This document shows positions 1 through 6,274 of a stretch of 6,605 bases of DNA, in pieces (positions within the stretch are counted from its first letter, which is position 1; the number at the start of each line of letters is the position of its first letter). Source of the DNA: Deltaproteobacteria bacterium (GTDB taxonomy: Bacteria > Desulfobacterota > Binatia > UBA9968); the NCBI GenBank assembly GCA_016183075.1, contig JACPFH010000572.1, positions 1-6,605 of the forward strand. The letters are read 5' to 3'. The notes under the pieces are model-generated. The model made no database searches. It saw only the letters and a program-made list of their open reading frames with translations, and was not told the DNA's origin. Position numbers and translations under genes: made by a program.

Positions 1-585
1 AAAAAAGTCTTGCCGGCGCGCGATGTACCCAGGAGCTGGGATGATCTTGCAGACCCCAGATGGAAAGGGGGCAAGATCGGCGTGTCGGTGGCAACCCATC
101 ACTTCGCCCGGTTGAGCGTCGGATTGTGGGGCGTGGAGAAAGGGAACAAGTACGTGGAGGCCGTAGCGAAACTGGGACCAAACCTGGGCAGCCTGGGACA
201 GCTCTACACCCGGCTTCAGATCGGCGAGATCCTCGTAGCGGCCACGCTGCTCAACGGCCTCGTCTACGACGCGGAAAGGAGGGGAGCGCCGATCGTCTTT
301 GCCGACAAGGTGGAGCCGGTGATCGCGCCCGCTTATCACGCCGGCGTGCCGAAGGGCGCCGCGCACCCCAACGCAGGGCACCTCCTCGCCGTCTTTCTCA
401 CCACTGCCGAAGGACAGGAGTTGATGGAAAAATACACCGGCTATACGTCGGCTCTTGTGCCGGGAACGAGAGCGAACAAGTACGTGCAGGGCAGAAAAGT
501 GCTGTATATGGGGGATGACCAGGCGGAGATCATAGATAAGCTGGCGGACGACTACACCAAAGTCCTAGGTTTCAAGACGAAATAA
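1..585 (+). CDS. ABC transporter substrate-binding protein, family 1 (iron/spermidine type), 5'-truncated
   Basis: This is the last 194 codons of a periplasmic solute-binding protein that would deliver a ligand to an inner-membrane ABC importer. The frame is open from base 1 (K-K-V-L-P-A-R-D), so the TTG at 10 is an internal leucine and the true start and signal peptide lie upstream. The segment SWDDLADPRWKGG (visible residues 12-24) is the hallmark 'W-D-L-x-D-P-x-W-K-G' motif of family 1 binding proteins such as FbpA/AfuA. Later segments also fit the family's second lobe: VPKGAAHPNAGHLLAVFLTT, then GQELMEKYTGYTSALVPG near the C-terminus. I do not see the paired tyrosines that bind iron in FbpA, so the ligand may not be ferric iron. 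An ABC ATPase gene begins 37 bp downstream on the same strand with no terminator between them, which implies one transcript. Family assignment is firm; ligand is unknown. Confidence 0.87.
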   Translation, partial: KKVLPARDVPRSWDDLADPRWKGGKIGVSVATHHFARLSVGLWGVEKGNKYVEAVAKLGPNLGSLGQLYTRLQIGEILVAATLLNGLVYDAERRGAPIVFADKVEPVIAPAYHAGVPKGAAHPNAGHLLAVFLTTAEGQELMEKYTGYTSALVPGTRANKYVQGRKVLYMGDDQAEIIDKLADDYTKVLGFKTK

Positions 586-605
586 CCATCTTTCCAACCG
601 TTGCC

Positions 606-613
606 AAAGGGGG
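606..613 (+). promoter_or_regulatory. Ribosome binding site for the ABC ATPase
   Basis: The purine run AAAGGGGG lies 9 nt before the TTG at 623. It supports that non-ATG start, since no ATG or GTG lies nearby in the same frame and translation from the TTG gives the expected family N-terminus. Confidence 0.6.
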
Positions 614-622
614 CATTCAACC

Positions 623-1702
623 TTGATTCAAATCAGCGGGCTGAAAAAGTATTTTAGGACCCGAGACGGCCGCGTTGAGGCTTTGCGGGGAATCGACCTG
701 GAAGTGGCCGAGGGGGAGTTTTGCGTGCTTCTCGGTCCCAGCGGCTGCGGGAAGACCACCACTCTGCGCTGTGTTGCAGGTCTGGAAAGAGCCGACGCCG
801 GTGAGATCCGGATCTCCGGCGCGGTGGTCAGCTCTTCGGCCAGGGGGGTTCAAGTTCCCGCGGAGAAAAGAGACATCGGGATGGTTTTCCAATCCTACGC
901 TATATGGCCCCACATGAATGTTTTTCAGAACGTGGCGTTCCCCTTGATCCGGGGCCGGAGACAAGTTCCTCGACGCCTCGTGGCGGAGAAGGTGCGCCGG
1001 GCGCTCAGTCTGGTCCAGCTCGAACACATGGAAAGCCGCCCCGCCACCGACCTGAGCGGCGGCCAGCAGCAGCGGGTCGCCATGGCGAGAGCGGTCGTGA
1101 CCGAGCCGCAGATCCTGCTCATGGATGAACCTCTGAGCAATTTAGACGCTCGCCTGAGGGAGCAGATGCGGCTCGAGTTAAAAAAGATCACCAGCTCGGT
1201 TGGCGTCACAACCCTGTACGTGACCCACGATCAGGCCGAGGCCTTGAGCCTGGGAGATAAAGTATGCGTCATGCACGAAGGTGAGATCTTGCAAATCGGC
1301 ACGCCGCGGGAGGTCTACGCTCGACCCGACAATCTATTCGTGGCGCAGTTCGTCGGCGAGATGAATTTTGTTCCGGGCCGGGTAACGGGCGCGGGGCAAG
1401 TGGACAGTCCCTTGGGACAGGTCAGATGTCACGTGCCGCCGCGGTGTGAACCGGGAAGCGAGCTTACGCTGGCCATCCGGCCCGAGCGACTCACTCTGAA
1501 GCACGAGTTGAATGACGGCTCCGACGGCGTGAAAGGCACCGTGATAAGCAAAAACTACGTGGGAGATGCGGCCCTGTTCGAGGTTCAGGTGCGCGACGTA
1601 ATCCTGAGGATCAAGCTTCCGGGTGACTCGGACTTTGCCATCGGCAATCAGGTGGCCGTCGTTGTTCCTGCGGATCATTGGCGTGTGTACACAGGGTCTT
1701 GA
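623..1702 (+). CDS. ABC transporter ATP-binding protein, FbpC/PotA type with C-terminal TOBE domain
   Basis: This 359-residue cytoplasmic ATPase would power import by the transporter whose binding protein is encoded just upstream. All nucleotide-binding motifs are intact: Walker A GPSGCGKTT (38-46), Q-loop glutamine 90, signature LSGGQ (144-148), Walker B ILLMDEP (164-170) with catalytic Glu169, D-loop SNLD (172-175) and H-loop His202. The stretch SYAIWPHMNVFQNVAFPL after the Q-loop is typical of the ferric iron/spermidine/2-aminoethylphosphonate ATPases. Residues from about 245 to 350 form the TOBE-type regulatory domain (LAIRPERL at 283-290). Length is normal for the family. Translation starts at TTG 623, backed by a purine-rich ribosome binding site. 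The order binding protein then ATPase, with no permease between or after, differs from the common fbpABC order, so the permease must be upstream or elsewhere. The substrate cannot be told from the ATPase. Confidence 0.97.
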   Translation: MIQISGLKKYFRTRDGRVEALRGIDLEVAEGEFCVLLGPSGCGKTTTLRCVAGLERADAGEIRISGAVVSSSARGVQVPAEKRDIGMVFQSYAIWPHMNVFQNVAFPLIRGRRQVPRRLVAEKVRRALSLVQLEHMESRPATDLSGGQQQRVAMARAVVTEPQILLMDEPLSNLDARLREQMRLELKKITSSVGVTTLYVTHDQAEALSLGDKVCVMHEGEILQIGTPREVYARPDNLFVAQFVGEMNFVPGRVTGAGQVDSPLGQVRCHVPPRCEPGSELTLAIRPERLTLKHELNDGSDGVKGTVISKNYVGDAALFEVQVRDVILRIKLPGDSDFAIGNQVAVVVPADHWRVYTGS

Positions 1703-1844
1703 AAAACCCAGCCCTCTTCCCTTTGGTGCCGGGCCAACCGGATGGGACAAGACAGGCTTTCTTCTCTCCAAGCAGGCCGGGGAATCGGAGAAGGAGATCG
1801 AGCGGATTTTCAAGACCGTGAAATAGCTGCGTGGTCTTTTAGCC
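1703..1844. other. Intergenic gap between the ABC ATPase and the duplicated protein
   Basis: These 142 bp hold no convincing terminator or promoter. The only inverted repeat noticed, TTGG/CCAA around 1723-1737, has a 4-bp stem and no T-run. The frame ending at TAG 1824-1826 reads into a charged, coding-like tail (residues EKEIERIFKTVK) with no good start of its own. It may be chance or the remnant of a lost gene. Without a clear terminator, the downstream gene may be transcribed with the transporter genes. Confidence 0.4.
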
Positions 1845-2627
1845 ATGCCCTTTGAAAAGCATCTTTATCTGATCCTTCATCCCAATGAGGCACTCGTCGC
1901 TTCGCAGCTCACCCCGGAGGAGTTCGGCAGGCACTATGCGGTGGGCAGCCCGCGCCACTTCAGCGGCAAAGTGATCTTCGCTGAAGTCGATATTAACTTC
2001 CGGCACATGTACCTGGATATCGACGACCTGCTCGCTCAGACCGAGAAAGAGGGCGGCAGGGTTCCCAAGCGCACCAAGTTCATCTCCTCTTACCGTGTCC
2101 TGGAGCGCGTCGAGCTCAGCAAACTGAAGGACCTCTACCTGGTTACGGTGGACGGCAAGGTGCTAGGCATCCAAGGGACCCGCGAATACCCCCCGGAGCC
2201 CCCCAGCAAGCTCGGCTGTGTCTATCAGGAGATCGCGCCCCTTCACTTGCTGGTGGCCTCCAACCTGGCACCCCCAGAATTCGGAAGGTTTATGACCACC
2301 GAGTTCAAGACCAAGGGCGCCCCCATCCTCTTCTTCACCCAGGTCGAGCTCAACGTCGACGATCTGCTCCACTCCAAGAAGTACGACATCGTCTCGCCAC
2401 TGCCGAATGTGAACCTGGGCCACCTGAAGGAGAGCATCCGAGAACTGATGGACAATCCCGACAAGAAAACCAAGACCATCAGCCTCGATAGCATTCTGCC
2501 CCTGCTCTCCTACCGCAATCTCCATACGGGATTCTGGTTCGCGGCCGGCACGGACCTGATCTTCTACCCCCTGCCCTCCGCGGCCGAGATGGAAAGCAAA
2601 CACGACGTCTGGTGGCGCTCAGCCTGA
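1845..2627 (+). CDS. Uncharacterised 260-residue protein with an internal tandem duplication
   Basis: I do not recognise this family. The 260-residue product shows no signal peptide, transmembrane segment or known catalytic motif, and looks soluble and cytoplasmic. It consists of two diverged copies of a unit of about 120-135 residues. LVASQLTPEEFGR (17-29) matches LVASNLAPPEFGR (136-148), GKVIFAEVDIN (41-51) matches APILFFTQVELN (159-170), DDLL recurs at 60-63 and 172-175, and RTKFIS (76-81) matches KTKTIS (208-213). Both halves then end in a hydrophobic strand plus a proline-containing turn (YLVTVDGKVL near 98-107, FAAGTDLIFYPLP near 232-244). The ATG at 1845 is the first start after an in-frame stop at 1824-1826, but no clear Shine-Dalgarno sequence precedes it. 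The gene follows the ABC ATPase by 142 bp on the same strand, so it could be co-transcribed; a transporter role is only a guess. Coding status is well supported by the repeated motifs. Confidence 0.85.
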   Translation: MPFEKHLYLILHPNEALVASQLTPEEFGRHYAVGSPRHFSGKVIFAEVDINFRHMYLDIDDLLAQTEKEGGRVPKRTKFISSYRVLERVELSKLKDLYLVTVDGKVLGIQGTREYPPEPPSKLGCVYQEIAPLHLLVASNLAPPEFGRFMTTEFKTKGAPILFFTQVELNVDDLLHSKKYDIVSPLPNVNLGHLKESIRELMDNPDKKTKTISLDSILPLLSYRNLHTGFWFAAGTDLIFYPLPSAAEMESKHDVWWRSA

Positions 2628-2667
2628 CCGCCGGCTGCAAGCCGATACAGTAGAGCAAGCAAAGAAC
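2628..2667. other. Convergent intergenic gap
   Basis: Only 40 bp separate the two converging stop codons. A small hairpin (CGGCT at 2632-2636, AGCCG at 2640-2644, 3-nt loop) is present, but there is no T-run on either side, so it does not make a credible intrinsic terminator. Transcription from each side may run into the other. Confidence 0.5.
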
Positions 2668-4326
2668 CTAGGGCTTTCTCACCCTCGTCCCGGCGATCGC
2701 GGCTTTTAAAGCGCTCCTGTCCACTTTGGTATCTGCAAGCATCGGGAGCTTTTCCGCAACGACGAGCCGTTCGGGAATCTTATAGGGAGCGATCTGCTTG
2801 GAGGCGAGAAAAGAGCCGATCTCCTCCAGCGTCACTCCCTCATTTGGCCGCGGAACAACGTAGACACAAACCCTCTCGCCCATTATCGGGTCGGGCACTC
2901 CGACAACAGCCACCTGCTGAACCTTCGGGTGATCCAAGAGGTAATTTTCAATCTCGCTCGGCTCTATATTCTGACCGCCTCGTATTATGGTGTCGCGTTT
3001 TCGCCCTACCACAATGACGTTTCCACCCTGACCCCAGCACGCCAGATCGCCGAGCCCCATCCACCCGTCGGAGCGCCATGCCGCTCGCGTAGCCTCGGGG
3101 TCCCGATAATAACCAAAAGAGCACGCCGGGCCGCGACCTTCGAGGCCCCCGACCTCTCTCGCGCCGCAGGCCCTCCCCTCCTCATCCACAATACGCACCT
3201 CCGTTCCCACCCAAGGTTTTCCAACTGTGAAGTAGCGGGCCTCAGGGGGGTCATCGGGAGAGGTGAAGACAACTCCACCCCAGTCCGCGGCGCCATAGCA
3301 ATTGAGCACTATTCCACCGAGCTTTTCTTCTATCTCTCGAGCTAAGGTAGATGGCAGAGGCGCCCCCACGCTCAACCAAAAACGGACCGAGGAGAGATTA
3401 AAATGATCCAAGTGCGGCTCACGCACCATCATCGCGAACTGCGCGGGAACCCCGCACGCTATCGTCACCTTTTCTTGTTCGATCAATTCGAAGGCAGCCC
3501 TGGCCTCAAAGTGCCCGAGCACTACTACTTTGGCCCCTACCTGGGGCGCGGCAAAATAGATCGGGATGTTGGGTCCAGCGGCGGCTGGCGAAAGCGCCGC
3601 CAACACATCGTCATGGGTTAATCTCATATTGTTGATGTAGGCGCGTCCGTAGAGGAGCCGGGCGGCCGCCGCATACTCGGCAAATTTGGGAAGGCCCGTG
3701 CTGCCGGTCGTTGCATTGACCAGCGAGACTTCCGTAGCCCGGTAGCGGCGTCTCTCAAGAGCAGCGCGGGAGATTTTCTCCTCCCGCGGAAACGAGGCGA
3801 GCTCCGCTAAAGAGCGAGCGCCCTGAGGGACCTCTTTCGCCGGCAACAGAACGTGGCGCAACTGAGGCGAGCCTGCTTGTAGCTCTCGGATCATCCCGAA
3901 GTAATCAACGTCGCGGTATTGCGCCGGCACGACCACCGCTTGCGCCTTGGTGTAGCCGAGAGTGTACCCCAGCTCTTTTTTACGCCACGTTCGAGGCGCC
4001 GGCAGACACAGCACCCCGGCCTTCTCGCACGCGACCCGGATCAGCACCACTTCCAAACAGTTTGGCAGTTGAGCCAAGAGCACCGCGTCACGAGCCACTC
4101 CGAGCTTGATCAATCCCAGTGCTACGCGGTCGGTCCAGGTTTTAGATTCAGCCCATGAAAGAGCCCTCTCGCCATCGCTAACCGCCATGCCCTTCGGGTC
4201 CCGGTGGGCATTGTGATCCCAGCAGTCAGAGAGGCTGTAGGGCTGCCATACTCCCAGACTCAAGTATTCCCTCGAAAGCTTCTCGGGGGCCGAGTTATCA
4301 GGCCGCGGCCGATGGGTTTGTGCCAT
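2668..4326 (-). CDS. AMP-binding aryl-acid adenylating enzyme / CoA ligase, EntE/DhbE-like
   Basis: This 552-residue ANL-superfamily enzyme would activate a carboxylic acid with ATP to an acyl-adenylate and pass it to CoA or a carrier thiol. Visible motifs, counted from the ATG at 4326, are the phosphate loop TTGSTGLPK (206-214), YGAADW (344-349) in place of the usual YGxTE, GLGD (424-427), hinge region GRKRD (441-445), RGGQNIEPSEIE (449-460), and the C-terminal catalytic lysine 534 in ADTKVDR. The N-terminus (EYLSLGVWQPYSLSDCWDHNA) and C-terminus (MGERVCVYVVPR, PYKIPERLVV) resemble 2,3-dihydroxybenzoate-AMP ligases. The His-Asn pair after PAA that contacts dihydroxybenzoate in EntE/DhbE is Ala-Gly here (250-251), so another acid is likely. 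The frame extends upstream to a TTG at 4407, but those 27 residues are Arg-rich and unlike the family, so I chose ATG 4326 despite its weak ribosome binding site. It lies 123 bp downstream of the 98-residue gene and probably in the same operon. Confidence 0.94.
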   Translation of the reverse strand: MAQTHRPRPDNSAPEKLSREYLSLGVWQPYSLSDCWDHNAHRDPKGMAVSDGERALSWAESKTWTDRVALGLIKLGVARDAVLLAQLPNCLEVVLIRVACEKAGVLCLPAPRTWRKKELGYTLGYTKAQAVVVPAQYRDVDYFGMIRELQAGSPQLRHVLLPAKEVPQGARSLAELASFPREEKISRAALERRRYRATEVSLVNATTGSTGLPKFAEYAAAARLLYGRAYINNMRLTHDDVLAALSPAAAGPNIPIYFAAPQVGAKVVVLGHFEARAAFELIEQEKVTIACGVPAQFAMMVREPHLDHFNLSSVRFWLSVGAPLPSTLAREIEEKLGGIVLNCYGAADWGGVVFTSPDDPPEARYFTVGKPWVGTEVRIVDEEGRACGAREVGGLEGRGPACSFGYYRDPEATRAAWRSDGWMGLGDLACWGQGGNVIVVGRKRDTIIRGGQNIEPSEIENYLLDHPKVQQVAVVGVPDPIMGERVCVYVVPRPNEGVTLEEIGSFLASKQIAPYKIPERLVVAEKLPMLADTKVDRSALKAAIAGTRVRKP

Positions 4327-4449
4327 AAGTCGTAGCGCCTGTGATCGGACGTCCGCGGCCTTCCTCCTCGTCCCCCTCGAGCTTCGACGCGAAAGTGTGG
4401 CGGTCAAAGGGGCAGGTAGAAACGGCTGTCATCGATGGGCGAGGAGCGG

Positions 4450-4746
4450 TTACTTGAGTTGCTTCAAGGAAGCGAAAACATCCTGCCACGGCTGCCCTGC
4501 CACGTGGGGCGGTAGCTCCTCCAGGATCCTGATGGTCCAAGGTTGAGGGTGAAGATATCCCGTCTCGGAGCGAATCCAGAGAACGTTGTCGTCGGGACCT
4601 TCTCCCGACCGGCGCGCAAGCTCGGCTCGAACCAGTTTGGTATCGTACTTTCGCGGGCCGGGTGACAGGTCTTTTATGAAAAGCGCCTGCCGCCCTTCCG
4701 CCAGGTCAGAGATCTTGCGCACAAAAGTCACGTATTCTCGCTTCAT
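4450..4746 (-). CDS. Uncharacterised 98-residue protein translationally coupled to the UbiD gene
   Basis: I do not recognise this protein. It has 98 residues, no cysteine, no signal peptide and no membrane segment. Visible parts are a basic N-terminus (MKREYVTFVRKISDL), a charged middle around residues 33-47, and a Trp/Pro-rich second half (VLWIRSETGYLHPQPWTIRI near 55-74). The reading frame continues upstream inside the UbiD gene, but ATG 4746 is the sound start: GGGAGGA at 4758-4752 sits 5 nt before it, and its ATG overlaps the UbiD stop codon in the four bases ATGA (4746-4743). That is classic translational coupling, suggesting the two products are made in fixed ratio and may form a complex. 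It is not the small zinc-ribbon D subunit of hydroxyarylic acid decarboxylases (VdcD/BsdD), which contains paired cysteines. Function as an accessory subunit is inferred from context only. Confidence 0.85.
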   Translation of the reverse strand: MKREYVTFVRKISDLAEGRQALFIKDLSPGPRKYDTKLVRAELARRSGEGPDDNVLWIRSETGYLHPQPWTIRILEELPPHVAGQPWQDVFASLKQLK

Positions 4747-6182
4747 GCTTTTCCTCCCAGACCGTAACTCCGCCAGTTTTTTCGGACCTTCTCCTGCACG
4801 GATTCGGGATACGTGGTTGCAAAAGAGGCCTTCACAGGGATCGCTTCCTCCGCCCATTCCTCCGGCCATGTCGCGTCGAACACGACGGAGGCCCCGTTTA
4901 ACTTCCGCCGCTCCTCGGCGCTATAGCACGGGGTTAAAGCGTTGCCGCGCCCTTCATAATGCTGCACGATCATCCCTTTTCCCGGGTGACACTTCGTCGC
5001 GAAGGCATGGATCACCTGCGCCATGTCAAACGCGTCCACATCGCGATCCACGACCACCACCTTGGACACCATCACCCGCCGGGCGGTGAAAAAATCCAAA
5101 ACCTGCTGCGCCACCTGCCGGCCGCCCCTTTCGACGCTGACGACCACAAGATGGGTAACCCCTTCGGGAGGCACGTAAACTTCCTTCACGGGGACGCCGC
5201 GCCGCATGAGGCCGCGCTTCATCGCCGTCGCCGCAGTGAGAGAGGCGGCGATCGAGCTATCGTCAGGCGGTATCCCGAGAGTGCTCAACGTCAGGATGGG
5301 ACGGCGCCTGTGGGCGACGGCGGTAACCTGTACCAACACACCTTCCCCCATCGTGCCGCTGCGGTAACCCGGGTATTCCCCGAAAGGCCCCTCCAGAGCG
5401 ATCCGATCCGGCAACACTTCCCCCTCAATGACAATCTCGGCATGGGCCGGAACCATGAGGTCGTGGGTTTTGCAGGAGACAAGGCCTACCGCTGCGCCCC
5501 TCAGCCCGCCGGCGTACTCAACTTCGCTCTCCCCGGGTTTAAAAGGATCCGTCGCAACCATGTGACAGAGCGGATCGCATCCGATCGCAATCGCGATCGG
5601 CATCGCGCGATTGTGGGGTAGAAACTGGTTCTTCATCATAAGAGCGAGTTGACTCGTGGCCTGAGGCCAACCGACGAGCATGTTTCGGGTGTGGGTCATG
5701 AAACGGTACATCCCCCAGTTGGTCCATCCTGTCTCGGGGTCCTTGGTGATCACAACATCCCACGTCCCGATATAGCGACCGCCGTCGCCATCGTGCACCA
5801 TAGGCGCGGGCAACCGGTAGAGGTCGACATCGGGGCCGACCATCACTTCTTCCTGGCACGGCGCCGAGGAAACCGTTGCCTGAGGAATCTTCCGCTCGCG
5901 CCGCTCGGTGTAGGCGGCGTAAATCTCGCGGACGGAAGAATTCGGATCAAGATCCAAGGCGATGGCCACCCGCCGCCAGGTTCCCACAGGACCGTTCAGG
6001 ATCGCATATCCATTCGGATAGTCCTTGATTCTTTCGAATAACAGCGCCGGACCTCCCTGCTCGAAAACCCGCCGGCTGATCGCGCCGACTTCGAGATCCC
6101 AATCGACCTCCTGTCCTATGCGCACGAGGTCGCCCGATCTCTCGAGGGCCGAAATAAAATCCCTTAGGTCAGCAAAAGGCAT
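4743..6182 (-). CDS. UbiD-family prenylated-FMN-dependent (de)carboxylase
   Basis: This 479-residue enzyme belongs to the UbiD family, which reversibly decarboxylates aromatic, heteroaromatic or alpha,beta-unsaturated acids using prenylated FMN made by UbiX. Counted from ATG 6182, the prFMN region YIGTWDVVITKDPETGWTNW is followed by GMYR, giving Asn155 and Arg160. EGPFGEYPGY gives the catalytic pair Glu264 and Glu269, and SEVEYAG gives Glu220. These match Fdc1 Asn168, Arg173, Glu277, Glu282 and Glu233 with a constant offset of 13. VPAHAEIVIEGEV (244-256) is another family hallmark. The stretch at 172-186 (WPQATSQLALMMKNQ), where Fdc1 has metal-ligand His191, contains no histidine. ATG 6182 is preferred over TTG 6197 because GGGGAGGA sits 5 nt before it. 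Length is normal. Its substrate is unknown; the neighbouring aryl-type ligase favours an aromatic acid rather than ubiquinone synthesis. No UbiX gene is in the window. Confidence 0.97.
   Translation of the reverse strand: MPFADLRDFISALERSGDLVRIGQEVDWDLEVGAISRRVFEQGGPALLFERIKDYPNGYAILNGPVGTWRRVAIALDLDPNSSVREIYAAYTERRERKIPQATVSSAPCQEEVMVGPDVDLYRLPAPMVHDGDGGRYIGTWDVVITKDPETGWTNWGMYRFMTHTRNMLVGWPQATSQLALMMKNQFLPHNRAMPIAIAIGCDPLCHMVATDPFKPGESEVEYAGGLRGAAVGLVSCKTHDLMVPAHAEIVIEGEVLPDRIALEGPFGEYPGYRSGTMGEGVLVQVTAVAHRRRPILTLSTLGIPPDDSSIAASLTAATAMKRGLMRRGVPVKEVYVPPEGVTHLVVVSVERGGRQVAQQVLDFFTARRVMVSKVVVVDRDVDAFDMAQVIHAFATKCHPGKGMIVQHYEGRGNALTPCYSAEERRKLNGASVVFDATWPEEWAEEAIPVKASFATTYPESVQEKVRKNWRSYGLGGKA
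4752..4758 (-). promoter_or_regulatory. Ribosome binding site for the 98-residue gene, inside the end of the UbiD gene
   Basis: Read on the - strand, GGGAGGA lies 5 nt before ATG 4746. It falls within the codons for the last glycines and lysine of the UbiD protein (C-terminus LGGKA). It fixes the start of the 98-residue gene over the longer frame open to 4869. Confidence 0.8.
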
Positions 6183-6187
6183 AGGCG

Positions 6188-6195
6188 TCCTCCCC
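6188..6195 (-). promoter_or_regulatory. Ribosome binding site for the UbiD gene
   Basis: On the - strand GGGGAGGA ends 5 nt before ATG 6182. The alternative in-frame TTG at 6197-6195 overlaps this site and has no good site of its own, so the site decides the start. Confidence 0.8.
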
Positions 6196-6274
6196 AATCA
6201 CGGTTGTCCGCTACAGCAATAAACCACCGAGGGCTCTTATGCAACACGGCCGCATCGGCACAACCTGCCACTCG

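Noticed and set aside
1723..1741. Inverted repeat TTGG...CCAA / CCGG...CCGG after the ATPase gene
   Set aside because: Stems of 4 bp with no T-run are expected by chance in GC-rich sequence.
2632..2644. Hairpin CGGCT-gca-AGCCG between the convergent genes, as a bidirectional terminator
   Set aside because: The stem is only 5 bp and there is no T-run on either strand.
4327..4407. Longer form of the ligase starting at TTG 4407
   Set aside because: The extra 27 residues are Arg/Ser-rich, do not resemble the EntE family N-terminus, and the TTG has no ribosome binding site. The GAGGAGGAA-like purine run near 4362-4372 is not followed by a start codon at proper distance.
4747..4869. Longer form of the 98-residue protein (139 residues, starting at 4869)
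   Set aside because: The extension lies wholly inside the UbiD gene and is composition-driven; the strong ribosome binding site and ATGA overlap point to ATG 4746.
4959..5621. Open frame of 220 codons on the + strand
   Set aside because: It lies antisense to the UbiD gene, which has intact family motifs throughout. The His/Arg/Pro-rich product is typical of a shadow frame in GC-rich DNA.
6200..6274. Promoter for the UbiD gene (TTGTGC and CATAAG on the - strand, 17-nt range spacing)
   Set aside because: Each box matches the sigma-70 consensus at only three or four of six positions, no better than chance in 92 bp.
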